Positions 36,366 to 50,500 of a DNA stretch of 64,000 nucleotides are shown piece after piece. Position numbers and translations under genes: made by a program. The notes under the pieces were generated by a model. The model worked only from the letters and a program-made list of their open reading frames with translations, searched no databases and had not been told where the DNA came from. Within the stretch, counting starts at the first letter, position 1, and every line of letters begins with the position of its first letter. The DNA lies in assembly GCA_021229015.1 (NCBI GenBank), contig CM037783.1:10735324-10799323 (forward strand), read 5' to 3'. Source of the stretch: Solen grandis. Lineage: Eukaryota > Mollusca > Bivalvia > Adapedonta > Solenidae.

Positions 36366-38398
36366 AGCTCACCTGAGCACAACGTGCTCATGGTGAGCTT
36401 TTGTGATCGCCTTTTGTCCGTCGTCCGTGCGTGCGTGCGTGCGTCCGTCGTCAACAATTTGCTTTAAAAAACATCTCCTCATGAACCGCTGAAGGGATTT
36501 TGACCAAATTTCACAGGAATCATCCTTATGATGCCCTCTATCAAAGTTGTACAAATTATTCAGATTGGTTAAAAAAGTAGGTCACAGGAGCTAAAAATAG
36601 ATTTTAAAAATGCAAACTTTGAAAATCTTCTTCTGCAAAACTGCAAGGCCTAGAGCTTAGATATTTGGTATGTAGCATCATCTTATGGGCCATTACCAAG
36701 ATTTTACAAATCATACCCCTACGGTGATAAATGACCCCGCACCAGGGGTCACTTGTTTTACATAGAGTTATATAGGAAAATCTTTAAAAATCTTCTTCTA
36801 TGAATCCATTAGGCCTAGAGCTTAGATATTTGGTATGTAGCATCATCTAATGGTTCATTACCAAGATTGTTCAAATCATAGCCCTACGGTGATAAATGCC
36901 CCCGCACCAGGGGTCACTTGTTTTACATAGAGTTATATAGGAAAATGTTTAAAAATCTTCTTCTATGAATCCATAAGGCCTAGAGCTTAGATATTTGGTA
37001 TGTAGCATCATCTTATGGTTCATTACCAAGATTGTACAAATCATGACCCTATGGTGATAAATGCCCCGGCACCATGGGTCACTTGTTTTACATAGAGTTA
37101 TATCGGAAAAACTTTAAAAATCTTCTTCTATGAATCCATTAGGCCTAGAGATTAGATATTTGGTATGTAGCATCATCTTATGGTTCATTACCAAGATTGT
37201 TCAAATCATAGCCCTATGGTGATAAATGCCCCCGCACCAGGGGTCACTTGTTTAACATAGAGTTATATAGGAAAAACTTTAAAAATCTTCTTCTATGAAT
37301 CCATAAGGCCTAGAGCTTAGATATTTCATATGTAGCATCATCTAATGGTTCATTACCAAGATTGTTCAAATCATAGCCAAACGGTGATAAATGCCCCCAC
37401 AATAGGGGTCACTTGTTTTACATAGAGTTATATAGGAAAAGCTTTAAAAATCTTCTTCTATGAATCCATAAGGCCTAGAGATTAGATATTTGGTATGTAG
37501 CATCATCTAATGGTTCATTACCAAGATTGTACAAATCATAGCCCTACGGTGATAAATTCCCCTGCACCAGGGGTCACTTGTTTTACATAGAGTTATATAG
37601 GAAAATCTTTAAAAATCTTCTTCTATGAATCCATAAGGCCTAGAGATTAGATATTTGGTATGAAGCATCATCTTATGGTTTATTACCAAGATTGTACAAA
37701 TCATGACCCTATGGTGATAAATGACCCCGCACCATGGGTCACTTGTTTTACATAGAGTAATATAGAAAAAACTTTAAAAATCTTCTTCTATGAATCCATA
37801 AGGCCTAGAGATTAGATATTTGGTATGAAGCATCATCTTATGGCCATTACCAAGATTGTACAAATCATGCCCTATGGTGATAAATGCCCCGCACCTGGGG
37901 TCACTTGTTTTACATAGAGTTATATAGGAAAATCTTTAAAAATCTTCTTCTATGAATCCATAAGGCCTAGAGATTAGATATTTGGTATGAAGCATCATCT
38001 TATGGTTTATTACCAAGATTGTACAAATCATACCCTATGGTGATAAATGCCCCCGCACCAGGGGTCACTTGTTTACATAGAGTTATATAGGAAAATCTTT
38101 AAAAATCTTCTTCTATGAATCCATAGGCCTAGAGTTAGATATTTGGTATGAGCATCATCTAATGGTTCATTATCAAGATTTTCAAAATGGTGGCCCTTTG
38201 GAGATAAATGACCCCGCACTAAGTCTTCTCCTCTGAAACCATAAGGCCCAGTGCTTATATATTTGGTGTGTAGTATTGTCAGGGCTAAAATGTTTAAGAT
38301 TGAGTTATATCAGAATTCTTGTCTGTTTAAAAACCTTGTAATCAGTTGTAGCAATGGTACTCAGGTGAGCGAACCAGGGCCATCATGGCCCTCTTGTT
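36366..38398 (+). mobile_element. tandem-core element, AGCTCACCTGAGC family, 165-bp monomers
   Basis: TTTTT-AGCTCACCTGAGC with a GTGAGC arm, then GTCC/GTGC microsatellite, then about ten monomers marked by GGCCTAGAG at 36647, 36812, 36977, 37142, 37307, 37472, 37637 and 37802 (exactly 165 apart), then 162-base copies. It ends CAGGTGAGCGAACCAGGGCC, GGGCCATCATGGCCC and CTCTTGTTT. Its ends match the elements at 32127 and 33957 while the core is unrelated. The right end lies only about 140 bases before the first recognised MARS1 exon. Confidence 0.9.
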
Positions 38399-38547
38399 TA
38401 CTTTAAAGATGTTGCAATACAGCCCTATAACAAAAACTGTAATAATTTTTTTTAAAAAAAAAATTCTTTATACTGTGGAAAAGGAATGTGAATATAATTC
38501 ATAGAAATCAGTATCTATGTTTTTTTTCTCACTTTTCAGGAGTGAAG

Positions 38548-41500
38548 ATGAAGTTATATACAGACCCTGGTAACTTTCAGACGCTTAAGATATTGGCAGC
38601 TGCCGAGCTGGGTGGGGTCAAGCTGGATATAGAGCTTGTGAAAAGTGAAGGTAGGATTTCATGTTATCCACTAACATTTGCAGTAGTACAAAATGAAGAG
38701 GAAGGCTGGGATTACTTTTTTGAATCATTCAGGTCAAGGCCATGGTCATTGTTACTAAAAATAGGAAAAATGTTTTCACCTCAATAAATTTAGTTTGGGG
38801 TGAGATATTGGGATCAAATATATGATACATCATGAAAAAAGGTTTGGATTTGATTTTGGGGAATGAAAAAAATCATAAAAAATAAAACTGCATGTATTGA
38901 AATGTGCAGCTTTTTACTGAGTTCAAGAATACTTATGCATACTAAAATGTTGAAATATGTATCCACAAAATTAGTGGTTGCGAAAAATAATGATTTAACC
39001 ATAGTCTTTCTTTTCCCAAGACTTTATTTCATTTTTAGCTCAACTATTCAAAGAATATGAGAGCGATTGCAGTCACCCTTGCGTCGGCGTTGGCGTTGCA
39101 GCTTTTGGGAAAAGTTTTGCATCCAAGTTACTATCAATTCTATATCTTAATAACCATTCATGGTATTGACTTGAAAGTTTATGATTATGTTCAGGGGCAT
39201 CAAGCAAGCAAGGTAGATAACTTTTGACTGAATTTAATACTAATTACAGCCCCTTTTTAACTTAGACATTTTGGTTAAAGTTTTGCATGCAAGGAATTCC
39301 ATGCTTATATTTCAGTAACAAGGCATGGGATTGATTTGAAACATCTTTAACATGTTCAGGGGTATCTATCAAGAGATAATCTTAGGAATATATTCAAATT
39401 CAAGGAATTTAATGCTCATATCTCAGTAACCAGGCATAGAATTGATTTGAAACATCTTTAACCCTTTCCCTCATATAGACTCATTTTGACGCACTCAGTA
39501 GGTACCACATAAAGCCTGATCTGCAGAAAACCACAGTTAAACCTTACCAAATTTAATTATAAAATCCTCATTTCCAGACCACTGAGGAAAAGCAAACAGC
39601 ATAAAACCTGATCAGCCTGTGAGTTACTCGCAGGCTGATCTGGTTTTATGCTGTTTGCTTAGGTCTTTTCATGGTGTCCTTTATGAGGGAAAGGGTTAAT
39701 ATGTTCAGTGTAATCATACTATAGAGACTGAATGTAATGAAGATTATGGCCACTTTTTGACTTAGACTTTTTGGTTAAAGTTTTGCATGCAATAGAAAAT
39801 TTGGTTAAAGTTTTGCATGCAAGCAATATCCAGCTTAAATCTCAGATATTGTTTATGGTATCTACAAGAAAGTTTATGAGTGTGTTCAGGGGCATCAGTA
39901 AACGAAGGAGGATAACTGTTTGACAAAATTTAATACAGTTTTATGACCCTTTTTAACTTGGATATATTGGTTAAAGTTTTGCATTCACAGCATCTCAGTA
40001 ACTAGGCATGGGATTGGTTTTAGACTTCATGGAACATATTCAAGGGTATCAGACTATCAAGGTATATCATTTTGACTACTATTATATACAGGGTATGTGA
40101 AGAGCAAGAACTGAAATAGATTTCATTTGATTTACCAATAAGCATTTTGAATAGTCAAGCGTGCTGTCCTCTGACAGCTCTTGTTTGATTTTATACCACT
40201 GTTAAGTGATTTATTTTTGTGTGATTTCAAAGTTTGACCAGTGGCTTAGTTACCCTTTTGTGTGTTATCAGAGCATGTGGTACCTTACTTGAGCCAGAAC
40301 AAACTGCCTGTACTGGAGGTGTTCCCGGGCAAGTTCCTGTTCTCTGTCAACGCAGCATCCAGGTACCTGATGGCCCAGCAGGTGACAGAGGACAATGAAT
40401 CAGGTGTGGACCAGTGGCTGGACTGGGAAAGTGCAGTTTTAATGGTAGGTGTCTGGAGGGTGGTGGGGTGGGGGGCGAGGTTGATGGGGAATATCTGGTG
40501 TTAGCGTGAGGTGAAAAAGGAATTTATAAGGGTGGAGGTATAAATGTGTGAAGTGTAGCTCCTTCACAAAGCTAAATTTGTTGTCCAAATATAGGTTTCC
40601 CTATTCCATTAACTCTTTAGTTGTGATCCTAGCTTAGATACCCCCATTCCATTAAAAAAAACACCAAAAAACCCCCAAAAACTTGATTTGATGCATTGGC
40701 AAAAATAGCAGACCCAGATCAAACAGCAACTATAAAGCTGTCTAATCAGGGTCTCCTCTGTGTGCTCCTATAGGAGCTGTCTAATCAGGGTCTCCTCTGT
40801 GTGCTCCTATAGGAGCTGTCTAATCAGGGTCTCCTCTGTGTGCTCAAACAATATTGTAGCTCATATTCTTAACAGTCTGTGTGGCTAAGAAAAACCATTA
40901 TTTCCACTGGCGCTAGAACACACAATGGAAACTTGATTAATATCAAAGATTTGTATGGTATTTAAAAAGTTTTGTTAACCTTCACTGTATATTGAAACAT
41001 GGTAAGGAACGGAATCTGACATTACTTGATTATGAAGGTTGTAACTTTGTATAAATGTATGCTACATGTACTATCATATTCTTAACACAGTTTGATCAGT
41101 CTGATATTCAATTAACACAAGGCATATCGAATCATTGTCAAATGACAACCTTAATAACGCGTAATGTCAACAACTTGTTCATTTTTATAAGTCTACTCCA
41201 CTGTCAACTTCCGGTTTTGTTTTGTCGATATTGAATCGAGCGATATGACTGGACGATGTGAAATTGACATTGTCAGATAGTGGGAAATTGCTTGGGTAGA
41301 TGTATTATGTCATCCAGTGGGAATTTCTGAAAGCAACAAACCGGATGTTGAGAATGGAGCAGATTTAAAAATATGTACAAATTGTGACATTTTGCGTTAT
41401 TATTTCATTAAGATTGCCTTTTGACAATGATTCTTACACCATGTGTTAAATAAATAACAGACTAAATGAACCGTGCATAAAATATAATGGAAGCATAAAT

Positions 41501-44500
41501 TTGTACAATGTTGTGGCCTCTGTAATCAAGTGATGTCAGATTCCGTTCTTTACCATGTTCATAATATAGTAATGAGGGACAAGAAATCGTAATTCTGTGA
41601 GTTTAGTGCCAGTGATTATTTCATATACCACTTAAAGTTCAGAAATTAATATTTGTCATAACTTGTTAATGAATATTCATAAGGTAGACGGTTAACTTTA
41701 TATTCGTTGTCCAAGTTAAAACAAATCAGACACGTGGTTATCTTAGGAATACATAATTATGTTTTCATTACAGGCTTTTGTTAAAGGACAAAACCCTTAA
41801 TAATTATGTTAGAGATTTTCAATAAGCTTCATATTTACAGACTTCAGTTTTCCCTCATCTTGTGGCAGCTGTCGGCCATGGCAAGATGGATAATGATCTG
41901 GTACAGGAAGTAAACAAAGTTCTTCAGCATCTGGAGGTAGAACTTAAGGACAAACAAACACTCTGTGGGGTATGTACAGCTTTCATTTTTAAGCTCATGC
42001 ATTTAAGTACCATATAAATAGAGGTATAAAATGGCATTTTTACTATCCTGCCATAGAGCTTGCTTTTGTGGCAACACAGTAGAGTGTCTGACTTTTATTT
42101 CGAGGGTGCCTAGTTTGATACCAGTTCCTGTTTGGGACAAAGGATTTTATTTGGTTACACAAGTATTTAAAGATAAGTAGTAAATTCTTCTATTGTTTGT
42201 GCATGTAGTTTATGTACTTAACAGACTAGGTTGCTGTGTATTCTCCTGATTAGAAGGAATTTTATCCATAATTTGCAGGATCAACTTACTGTGGCTGATG
42301 TGTCCGTGTGGTCAACTTTGTACCCAGCACTGACAGGGAAAACCTCTTTAAAAGGTTGGTATAAGCAGCTTTTTGTCTTGTTAATCTTTTACCGCTTTCA
42401 TTATATTTTTAAAAATCATTTGTTTTTAAGTTGATTAGGAACCAAGTTTATACAGCCTATGCTACTCCTTTGTAGTGGTTCCTGGGTAAGACCAGTGCCT
42501 GTAAGATATGTAGACATGACCTTCAATACCTTGGAGATTGGAATGTTACACTGTTAAATCTTTTTTTAGAAGGAAAATTGATAAAAACATCTAGTTCAAA
42601 TATTAAACGGCCCATCGTAGCGTAAAATGGCATTCCTTGTTTGTGAAAGAGGTAAATGAAAAAATTTGCTCGCATCTTCAGTGATGTAATTTCATTGCAC
42701 CAATATGAAAAAAATATGCATTATAGATGCAACAGAAGCAGACAAACCTAATACTTCTAGATGAGATAAATACAGCCTTATTAAAATGGTACTGGTATAG
42801 CTCCCTTGCTTGGCACTCAGCATATAAGGGTAGTTCCGGGACTGTTTAGCCCAGTGTCAGGATAACTAGGATGACTGGATTTGGTATCATGCCACATGTC
42901 AACAGCATGATACTGTAGTGTGGCAGCACTATATCTGTCTCAAGTAGACATAGTCTCCAAATGACTGTAATACTGTAGATTTGATGTTAAACTCAACAAA
43001 CAAAAAATTGAACAACCTTACCAAAAGAAGGAAAATGTATATTTTCTCTGCAATAGATTGGGAAAAGAACTACCCATCTGTCCAGGCCTGGTTCTCTCAA
43101 CTGTCGGAACAGCAGCCATTCCAATCAGCTGTTAAACAGGTGCTCTCAGGGAAAGACAACTCTGTGCTGAAGACATCACTTCTGGCCCAGCCTGCACCAT
43201 TCCAGGCAAAGGTGGTAGCTCAGAAAACTCAGGGCAAGCAGCAGCAGAAGGCAAAACCAAAGGAAGAGGCGTCAGTAAGTTGATGGAGTAAATTGTTGCA
43301 TTGATGGTGCATTATCCATCAAATATGATTGTTGCATAGATAGAGCATTATACAAAAATTGAATGTAGATGTAGCAGAATATGGTAGGGTAGAGTATCCA
43401 GGGATGAGAGCGAAACTAGGCTAAGTGCTATACATGCACTTAGCCTAGTTTCGCTCTCACCCTTAGACTGTTGTGTAATGGGGCATAATATATCCATCAG
43501 ATTGTAGATGTAGCAGAAGAGAGTTGTATAGACAGAGCTTTATTTAACAATCAGATGTATACACAGTATGGTAGAGTTGTATAGACAGAGCATTATATGT
43601 ATAACAATCAGATTATTCTCTGCACTGGAATGGTCTAGCTGCACTAAACTGGACTGTACTTGTACTTTTTATGTCACCTGCTGTAAGCATAGGTGGCACA
43701 TAGCCATCACTTCTCCATTGTCTGTCTGTCACTCTTTGTCTGTCACACTTTTTCCATCAAGCTTAATTCAGCAGGTGACACATTTGTTTCAAGGAACTCT
43801 TGTTGTTACTTCACTTTACTCTTTGCTCTATATGTCACTCTACTATCTATACTATACTGGACTGTACTGTACTCCTTACCGCTCTCTACTCTGTTACCTC
43901 TTCTTTACTGGACTGTACCTTCTCTATATGTCACTCTACTATCTCTACTTTACTGGACTGTACTGTATCCTATACTTTACTGTACTCTACACAGCAGGCT
44001 GCAGTACCTGAGAAAGTGATCGCCAGTCCAGAAGAAGTTCAGGCGGCAACAGTTGCCTGGGAAACAGGGCTGAAGTCTGCCCCCACCCCCATCAAACGGG
44101 AACATCCTATGTGAGTCTTACTGTATTGCATCTCATGTCTTTCATCCATCTTTCTGTTGATGATACATGGATAATGCATGAAATTGTCTTTCACCTCTAG
44201 TATTCTGTGTAATGGTGAATTAAATGCATCTGCTTGATGTGTAATGAAGGAAAGCATGTACAGAACAGGTCCATTATAACTCTATATCTGTGTAAGATTT
44301 ACATTATAACTGTTAAAATGCACCTTAAATTTTCTTAACAAATCCAAAAATAAAGATTTGGCATCCTATGTTTGTGAGGGTTATACTAGTTTTCATGGTA
44401 TAATGGCACGTTATAATGGAGCATGTTATAATGGAGTTGTTATAATAGGTCTACACTATAGCGCCTTAGCTTTTGAAATTCACTGAATGGTCATTGCATA

Positions 44501-47500
44501 TTTGACTTTTGAATGCAATATCAGTCCTAGCAATCGGATTTCTTTCAAGTTATTTTTCTTGCAAACAATTTATAAAGTAGAATAATACTTGCTGTTTAAA
44601 GCAGCTCTGTTTTCTGTATTCTTCGTTTGTTTTACTATCAATTTTATCATTTCACCCAGTTTTATCAAAAGTTTATGATTATAGCGTTAAACTGGACTCT
44701 TGACGGTATAAGTGTTGTGTTATTTTCAGTCTCCCCGAGAAAGGAAGACGCAACATTCTCATCACCAGTGCTTTGCCATATGTCAACAATGTACCTCATC
44801 TTGGCAATATCATTGGCTGTGTTCTCAGCGCTGACGTGTTTTCAAGGTAGAGTCATTGTCAGATTTTATTACGTTTCAGGCCACAATTCTACCAGCCACA
44901 GATATGTTACTCTTTGGCCTATATTTTCTGCATTCCTAATCAAATAGTTGAAGGACACTTAACTGTTAATGCATTGATTTTTATTGGGGAATTATTCTCC
45001 TGGATTTCATGGTTAGCTTTATAAATGAATATAGTATTTATCCAATGAAAACTGTTCATCTAATAGATATTACATTGTCCATGGTATTACAAATTCAGTA
45101 AAATTTAATAATAAAATAATGACTTTACAGTCATTAAGAAAGTATTTCAGTCTTGATTCTTTCTAAAGAATAATGCAATACATTCTGATTAAACTTTCTT
45201 ACTATGAATATTACTAAAAACTAAATACATATCAGTTTGAAGTTGGCACACTGTTCTCTTACCTGTTCAACATTTTCATACTGAGGTTACAAAGATTCAC
45301 ATTGTATATGGACTAAGAAGAAAAAGTATAGAAAATTCAATTTTATTCAAATCTCAAGATTATATCAAATGTTGCCATGGTAACCTGATTGCAGGTACTG
45401 TCGTCTGAGAAGCTACAACTGTATCTATGTTTGTGGCACTGATGAGTACGGAACAGCAACAGAGACAAAAGCTATCGCCGAGGGTCTCACTCCCCAACAG
45501 ATTTGTGACAAATATTCCGCAATACACCGACAGATTTATGAGTGGTTCAACTGTGACTTTGACTACTTTGGACGGACAACTACGGAGCAGCAGAAAGAGT
45601 AAGTTAGGGTCAAGTTGTTGTATAGAAATTCACTTAAAGAGTCAATCATTTGTTCTAGATTAAAACTTTGTAATATATCCTTAATAGAATCATAAAGTTT
45701 TGAAGAAGATCAGAATAAACCCTTTTTTTTTATAACAAAAGAAGGAAAATTTAGTACATGTATACCATAAAATGCTTAACAAGAATTGGTTTCCATGTTT
45801 CAGTATAGCACAGGACATATTCTGGAGGTTGTATAAGAACGGATACATTTTACATGACACAATAGAACAGCTTCACTGTGAAAAATGTAACAAGTAAGTC
45901 TCTGATAATTATTTTGTACCCGTCCTGGCCCCGTGTTCTCATGGGATACTCAAATTTGAGCATGAGATTGTACTGCAGGTATTTTTCAGAACATGGGGCC
46001 TGGATACCACGTGGTTAGAATATCCGTCTCATAATTTGGAGGTTGTGGATTCATGTCCTCCCAGTCATGCCCATACCTTTAACTATTACACTGATATATC
46101 TTGACTAGAACTCAGTATATAAGGGTAGTAGCAGTGTTATGATAATGACCGAGTGTGGTTTTATGTCATTTGTCTATGGAGTTATACCACAGTGAGTCAA
46201 CACTTGTTTTTGTAGATATAGTCTCCAAATGACTAAAGTACTGTCAGTAGGATGTTTAATCAAACTAAACACATTGTAAATGCAGAGACATTTAAGAGTT
46301 GAAGGCATCTTATGCAGGAGCAATATAGTGTTGACTCAAGTAATTGTGTTTGCCAGACTTGTTTTTTTTTTTTAAACCTGTATGTGGCTATACTACATGT
46401 ACCTGCTACAAAAGTGCACAGCTATTACATTTTTTCCAGTTTTCTAGCAGACAGATTTGTGGAGGGCACCTGTCCCATGTGTAGTTATGACGACGCCCGA
46501 GGTGACCAGTGTGATGCATGTGGGAAACTTATCAACGCTGTAGAGCTCATACAGCCCAAGTGTAAACTGTGTAAAAGTTCACCTCAGGTCCGGTCCACAC
46601 AGCATCTGTTCCTAGACTTGCCAAAGGTGAGATCTTGTGATACTGTTGCATTAACTTAACCTCTTAACCCTGTACCTTAGATAGTCATCATTTTACATGG
46701 TTGAAAGGTTATAGAGGTGGAACCTGGTGAAAAATGGATATTTGAGTTTGAACCATGAGATTGTTGAGAATCTGTGACCTGGTTTGGTCAGTTAGATTTT
46801 TCATGTGAGGAAGATCCAGCTGGCTTCCTTGGTCAGTGGTTCTACCTGGGTCGAAAGCAACAACAAACCAATTTGTTAGACTACTTAAATGCTAACTTAA
46901 AGAGATTATGTTTCTTAGTTTGAAAGGCCTTATAGTATCGCCAGATTAGCTTACCTCAAGATAAGTGTTAAACTGGATCCAAATTTAAGATACTTGCAGG
47001 CAGATTTGGTTTTAAATTGGTTGCAATGGGCAGTTTCCTATTTTCCAAACAGCTGTTTTGTGGTAAACTTTGGATGGTTAATCCTATGTCCTAATTTCTA
47101 GGTGGAGTCTAGATTACAGGAGCACCTGGACAAGGTGTTTGCCAGTGGCACGTGGACTAATAATGCTCGAGTGATCACAAACTCCTGGATACGGGATGGG
47201 CTGAAGCCTCGTTGTATCAGTCGTGACTTAAAATGGGGAACCCCTGTACCGCTAGAAGGATACACAGACAAGGTATGATTTTCTAGTTGAGATTTTATGA
47301 CAGCTTTCTCTGGAAATGGCTGAAAAAGTCCTCAGGATGTATTCTGTATATATCCTAAGCTTGAATTTGAAGACAGAGTCCCTGATATTATTTATCGGTT
47401 TAGATTCTGATACATGTAATATCATGTGGTGTAATTTGTTGTGGAATATTGTTTATTTAAGTTTCACTAAATGGTTTCCTCAACTTGGGATTTTTTTTAC

Positions 47501-50500
47501 TTTTCAGTGTACATATACCGTCCTCTATTGACCTGTCCTCTGTTGACCTATTTAAATGTTCTTGTCCCTGAATGAGACTAATAACTTTTTTTAAAGCATC
47601 TGCCATTTTACATGTTTTGGCACAGGTATTGAAAGTCAGCATTGTTCTACCATGTAGAGGTGACCTCATGCTCATCGTCTAAGCATTGCAGTTTATCTCG
47701 AGGGCAAGTAGCTGATTAATATTCCTGAAAGTGAAGTTTTTCCAGTTGAAAATCCCATGGTATAAATGGTAGTGAGAATGGAATATATTCCGTGAGTTCC
47801 AACCAGGCTGGCCATTCAGCATATAAATTAATCATACTCTCTGCTGACAGGTGTTCTACGTCTGGTTTGATGCCCCTATTGGCTACATCTCTATCACCGC
47901 CAACTACACAGACCAGTGGGAACAGTGGTGGCGTAACCCCGACAACGTTGAGATGTACAACTTCCTCGGGAAGGACAACGTACCCTTCCATAGCGTCATC
48001 TTCCCGGCAACACTCATTGGCACGGACAACAACTACACTGTTGTTAAGCATATGTGTGCCACAGGTAAGACATTGTTGAAAGTAAATAGTAGATTTAAGG
48101 AATCATCTGTTTATAATATATTCAATAGTCTGCTTTTTTACTCTTGTATGTGTTTAGTCCATCCAAGAATGCCCTGTGTTAAAACTGTAATTTGTTATCT
48201 TTCATACTTTTTGAGTTCTATCTGGATACAAATACTGAAAATGACAATTGGCTGTTCACTGCAAGCTTATTCTTAACACAAATGCTGGTTGTGTATGTAG
48301 GAAAAACTAGAAAATCTTCTTGTCAGAAACCACAAGGCCTGGAGTTTAGGTATTTAGTGTGTAACATGGCCTAGTAGGTCTCTATCAAGTACGTTCAAAT
48401 CATGGTTCTGGAGTCAAAATTGGTCCAGCCCAAGGGGTCATTTGATTTTACACAGACTTACATAGGAAAGATTTTTATACGCCGCCGGAGGCGGTTGTAT
48501 ATTGGCGTCATCTTCTCCATCTGTCCGTCCGTCCGTACGTACGTCCGTACGTCCATATCTTGTGAACGCAACTCCTCCTACGTTTCTGAATGAATCTTTT
48601 CAAAACTTGGTCAATGTCATTACTATAATGGGTAGATGTGCATGAAGTGGCGATTTTCCGGTTCATTGATTTTTACAAGATTTGTGTCCCTTTGAAACTT
48701 AGTCTCTGTAGCTGAATGATATTGCAGCCTTGTGAACGCAACTCCTCCTATATTTCTGAATGAATTTTTTCAAAACTTGGTCAATGTCATTACTATAATG
48801 GGTAGATGTGCATGAAGTGGCGATTTTCTGGTTCATTGATTTTTACAAGATTTGTGTCCCTTCGAAACTTAGTCTCTGTAGCTGAATGATATTGCAGCCT
48901 TGTGAACGCAACTCCTCCTAATTTCTGAATGAATTTTTATAACTTGGTCAATGTCATTACTATAATGGGTAAATGTGCATGAAGTGGCGATTTTATGGTT
49001 CATTTATTTTTACATGATTTGTGTCCCTTTGAAACTTAGTCTCTGTAGTTGAATGATATTGCAGCCTTGTGAACGCAACTCCTCCTACATTTCTGAATCA
49101 ATCTTTTCAAAACTTGGTCAATATCATTACTATAATGGGTAGATGTGCATGAAGTGGTGATTTTATGGTTCATTGATTTTTACATGATTTGTGTCCCTTG
49201 AAACTTAGTCTCTGTAGCTGTTGATATTGCAGCCGTGTGAACGCAACTCCTCCTACATTTCTGAATGAATCTTTTTATAACTTGGTCAATGTCATTACTT
49301 TAATGGGTAAATGTGCATGAAGTGGCGATTTTATGGTTCATTGATTTTTACAAGATTTGTGTACCTTGAAACTTAGTCTCTGTAGCTGATTGATATTGCA
49401 GCCTTGTGAACGCAACTCCTCCTTCATGGTAATGTAATTGAAAATACCAAAATTAAGTATTTAAAGATGAGAACGTTGTTGATTTTTCCTTCTTGATAAA
49501 TTGTAATAATTGTCTGACGTTCATATGCATTTTGTGCTGTATATAGTAGATACATGCGTACATGTGATATGGTAATAACTATCATGATAACCAATTCTAA
49601 GTAATACATTTTTATAAAAGATGTTTATTTAAAGATGAGAACGTTGTTGATTTTTCCTCTTTGATAAATTGTAATAATTGTCTGACGTTCATATGCAATT
49701 TGTGCTGTATATAGTAGATACATGCGTACATGTGACATGGTAATAACTAACATGATAACCAATTCTAAGTAATACATTTTTATAAAAAAAAATAATAATA
49801 ACTTGATTGTATTTAACAAATTCTGAAGGGAATAATTACATAACAACAATATGTTTTAAGAGACTTCAGTATATTTCGCTGTTTTTGTTTAGATTTTGAG
49901 AATAATCTTTACTGATGTGTATGCCGGCTTAATTAAGAAATGAATATCACATCTTAAGCACATTAAATGCTGACAATGCAGCAGTACTAGTTTTATTTGA
50001 AATTAATATACCTTGTGAATTCGAAATGTGTATGTCTAACTTGTTAAATGAATTATTCGGTATAAGTACCAAAGACAATGGTAAGCCCATATAGTCATAT
50101 TTTTTTTTTTTTTTTTAAACAGTATAGGTAATACTTCTTCCAAAAAAGGAAGTCTTGTTTTAACTTTTTTCATATTATTATTTTGTTTGCACGATGTTTT
50201 CTGATCAGTATAAACTAATTTTATTTTCACTGAAAAAATGGAAACGTCGATTATTTCATTAAACGTTAGAGGTTTGGGCAACACTAAAAAAAGATTACAG
50301 GTTTTCCAATGGTTGAAAGAGAAATCATATATGATATGCCTTTTGCAAGAAACTCATTTATCTGAAATAAATAATGACAAATGGAAGCATGAATGGAAAG
50401 GACAAGCGTATTTTAGTGGGACAAAGGGTAACAGCGAAGGAGTAGCAATTTTGATAAACCCAAACTATAGTTTAAATGTTAAAAGTATAAAAAATATCAT

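Larger units (their letters stand above)
38548..43274 (+). other. MARS1: MARS1 exons 1-5: GST-like N-terminal domain
   Basis: These exons encode [20 protein letters not shown] through a [13 protein letters not shown] linker. [12 protein letters not shown] and [11 protein letters not shown] are the conserved GST-fold positions (human FLFSTSAICRYF and SLADIVLW). In animals this domain docks MARS1 to EPRS1 and AIMP3 in the synthetase complex. Exon 1 is complete and joins exon 2 inside a Glu codon. Confidence 0.9.

Noticed and set aside
38488..38787. MARS1 start upstream of 38548 (MNIIHRNQ..)
   Set aside because: The extension crosses a polypyrimidine tract and AG acceptor, and the family N-terminus begins at MKLY, so the upstream part is intron.
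43568..44019. Overlapping frames of 100-147 codons
   Set aside because: They run through CTGTACT/CTCTACT low-complexity intron sequence and a mobile element inside MARS1; all three frames are open by composition.
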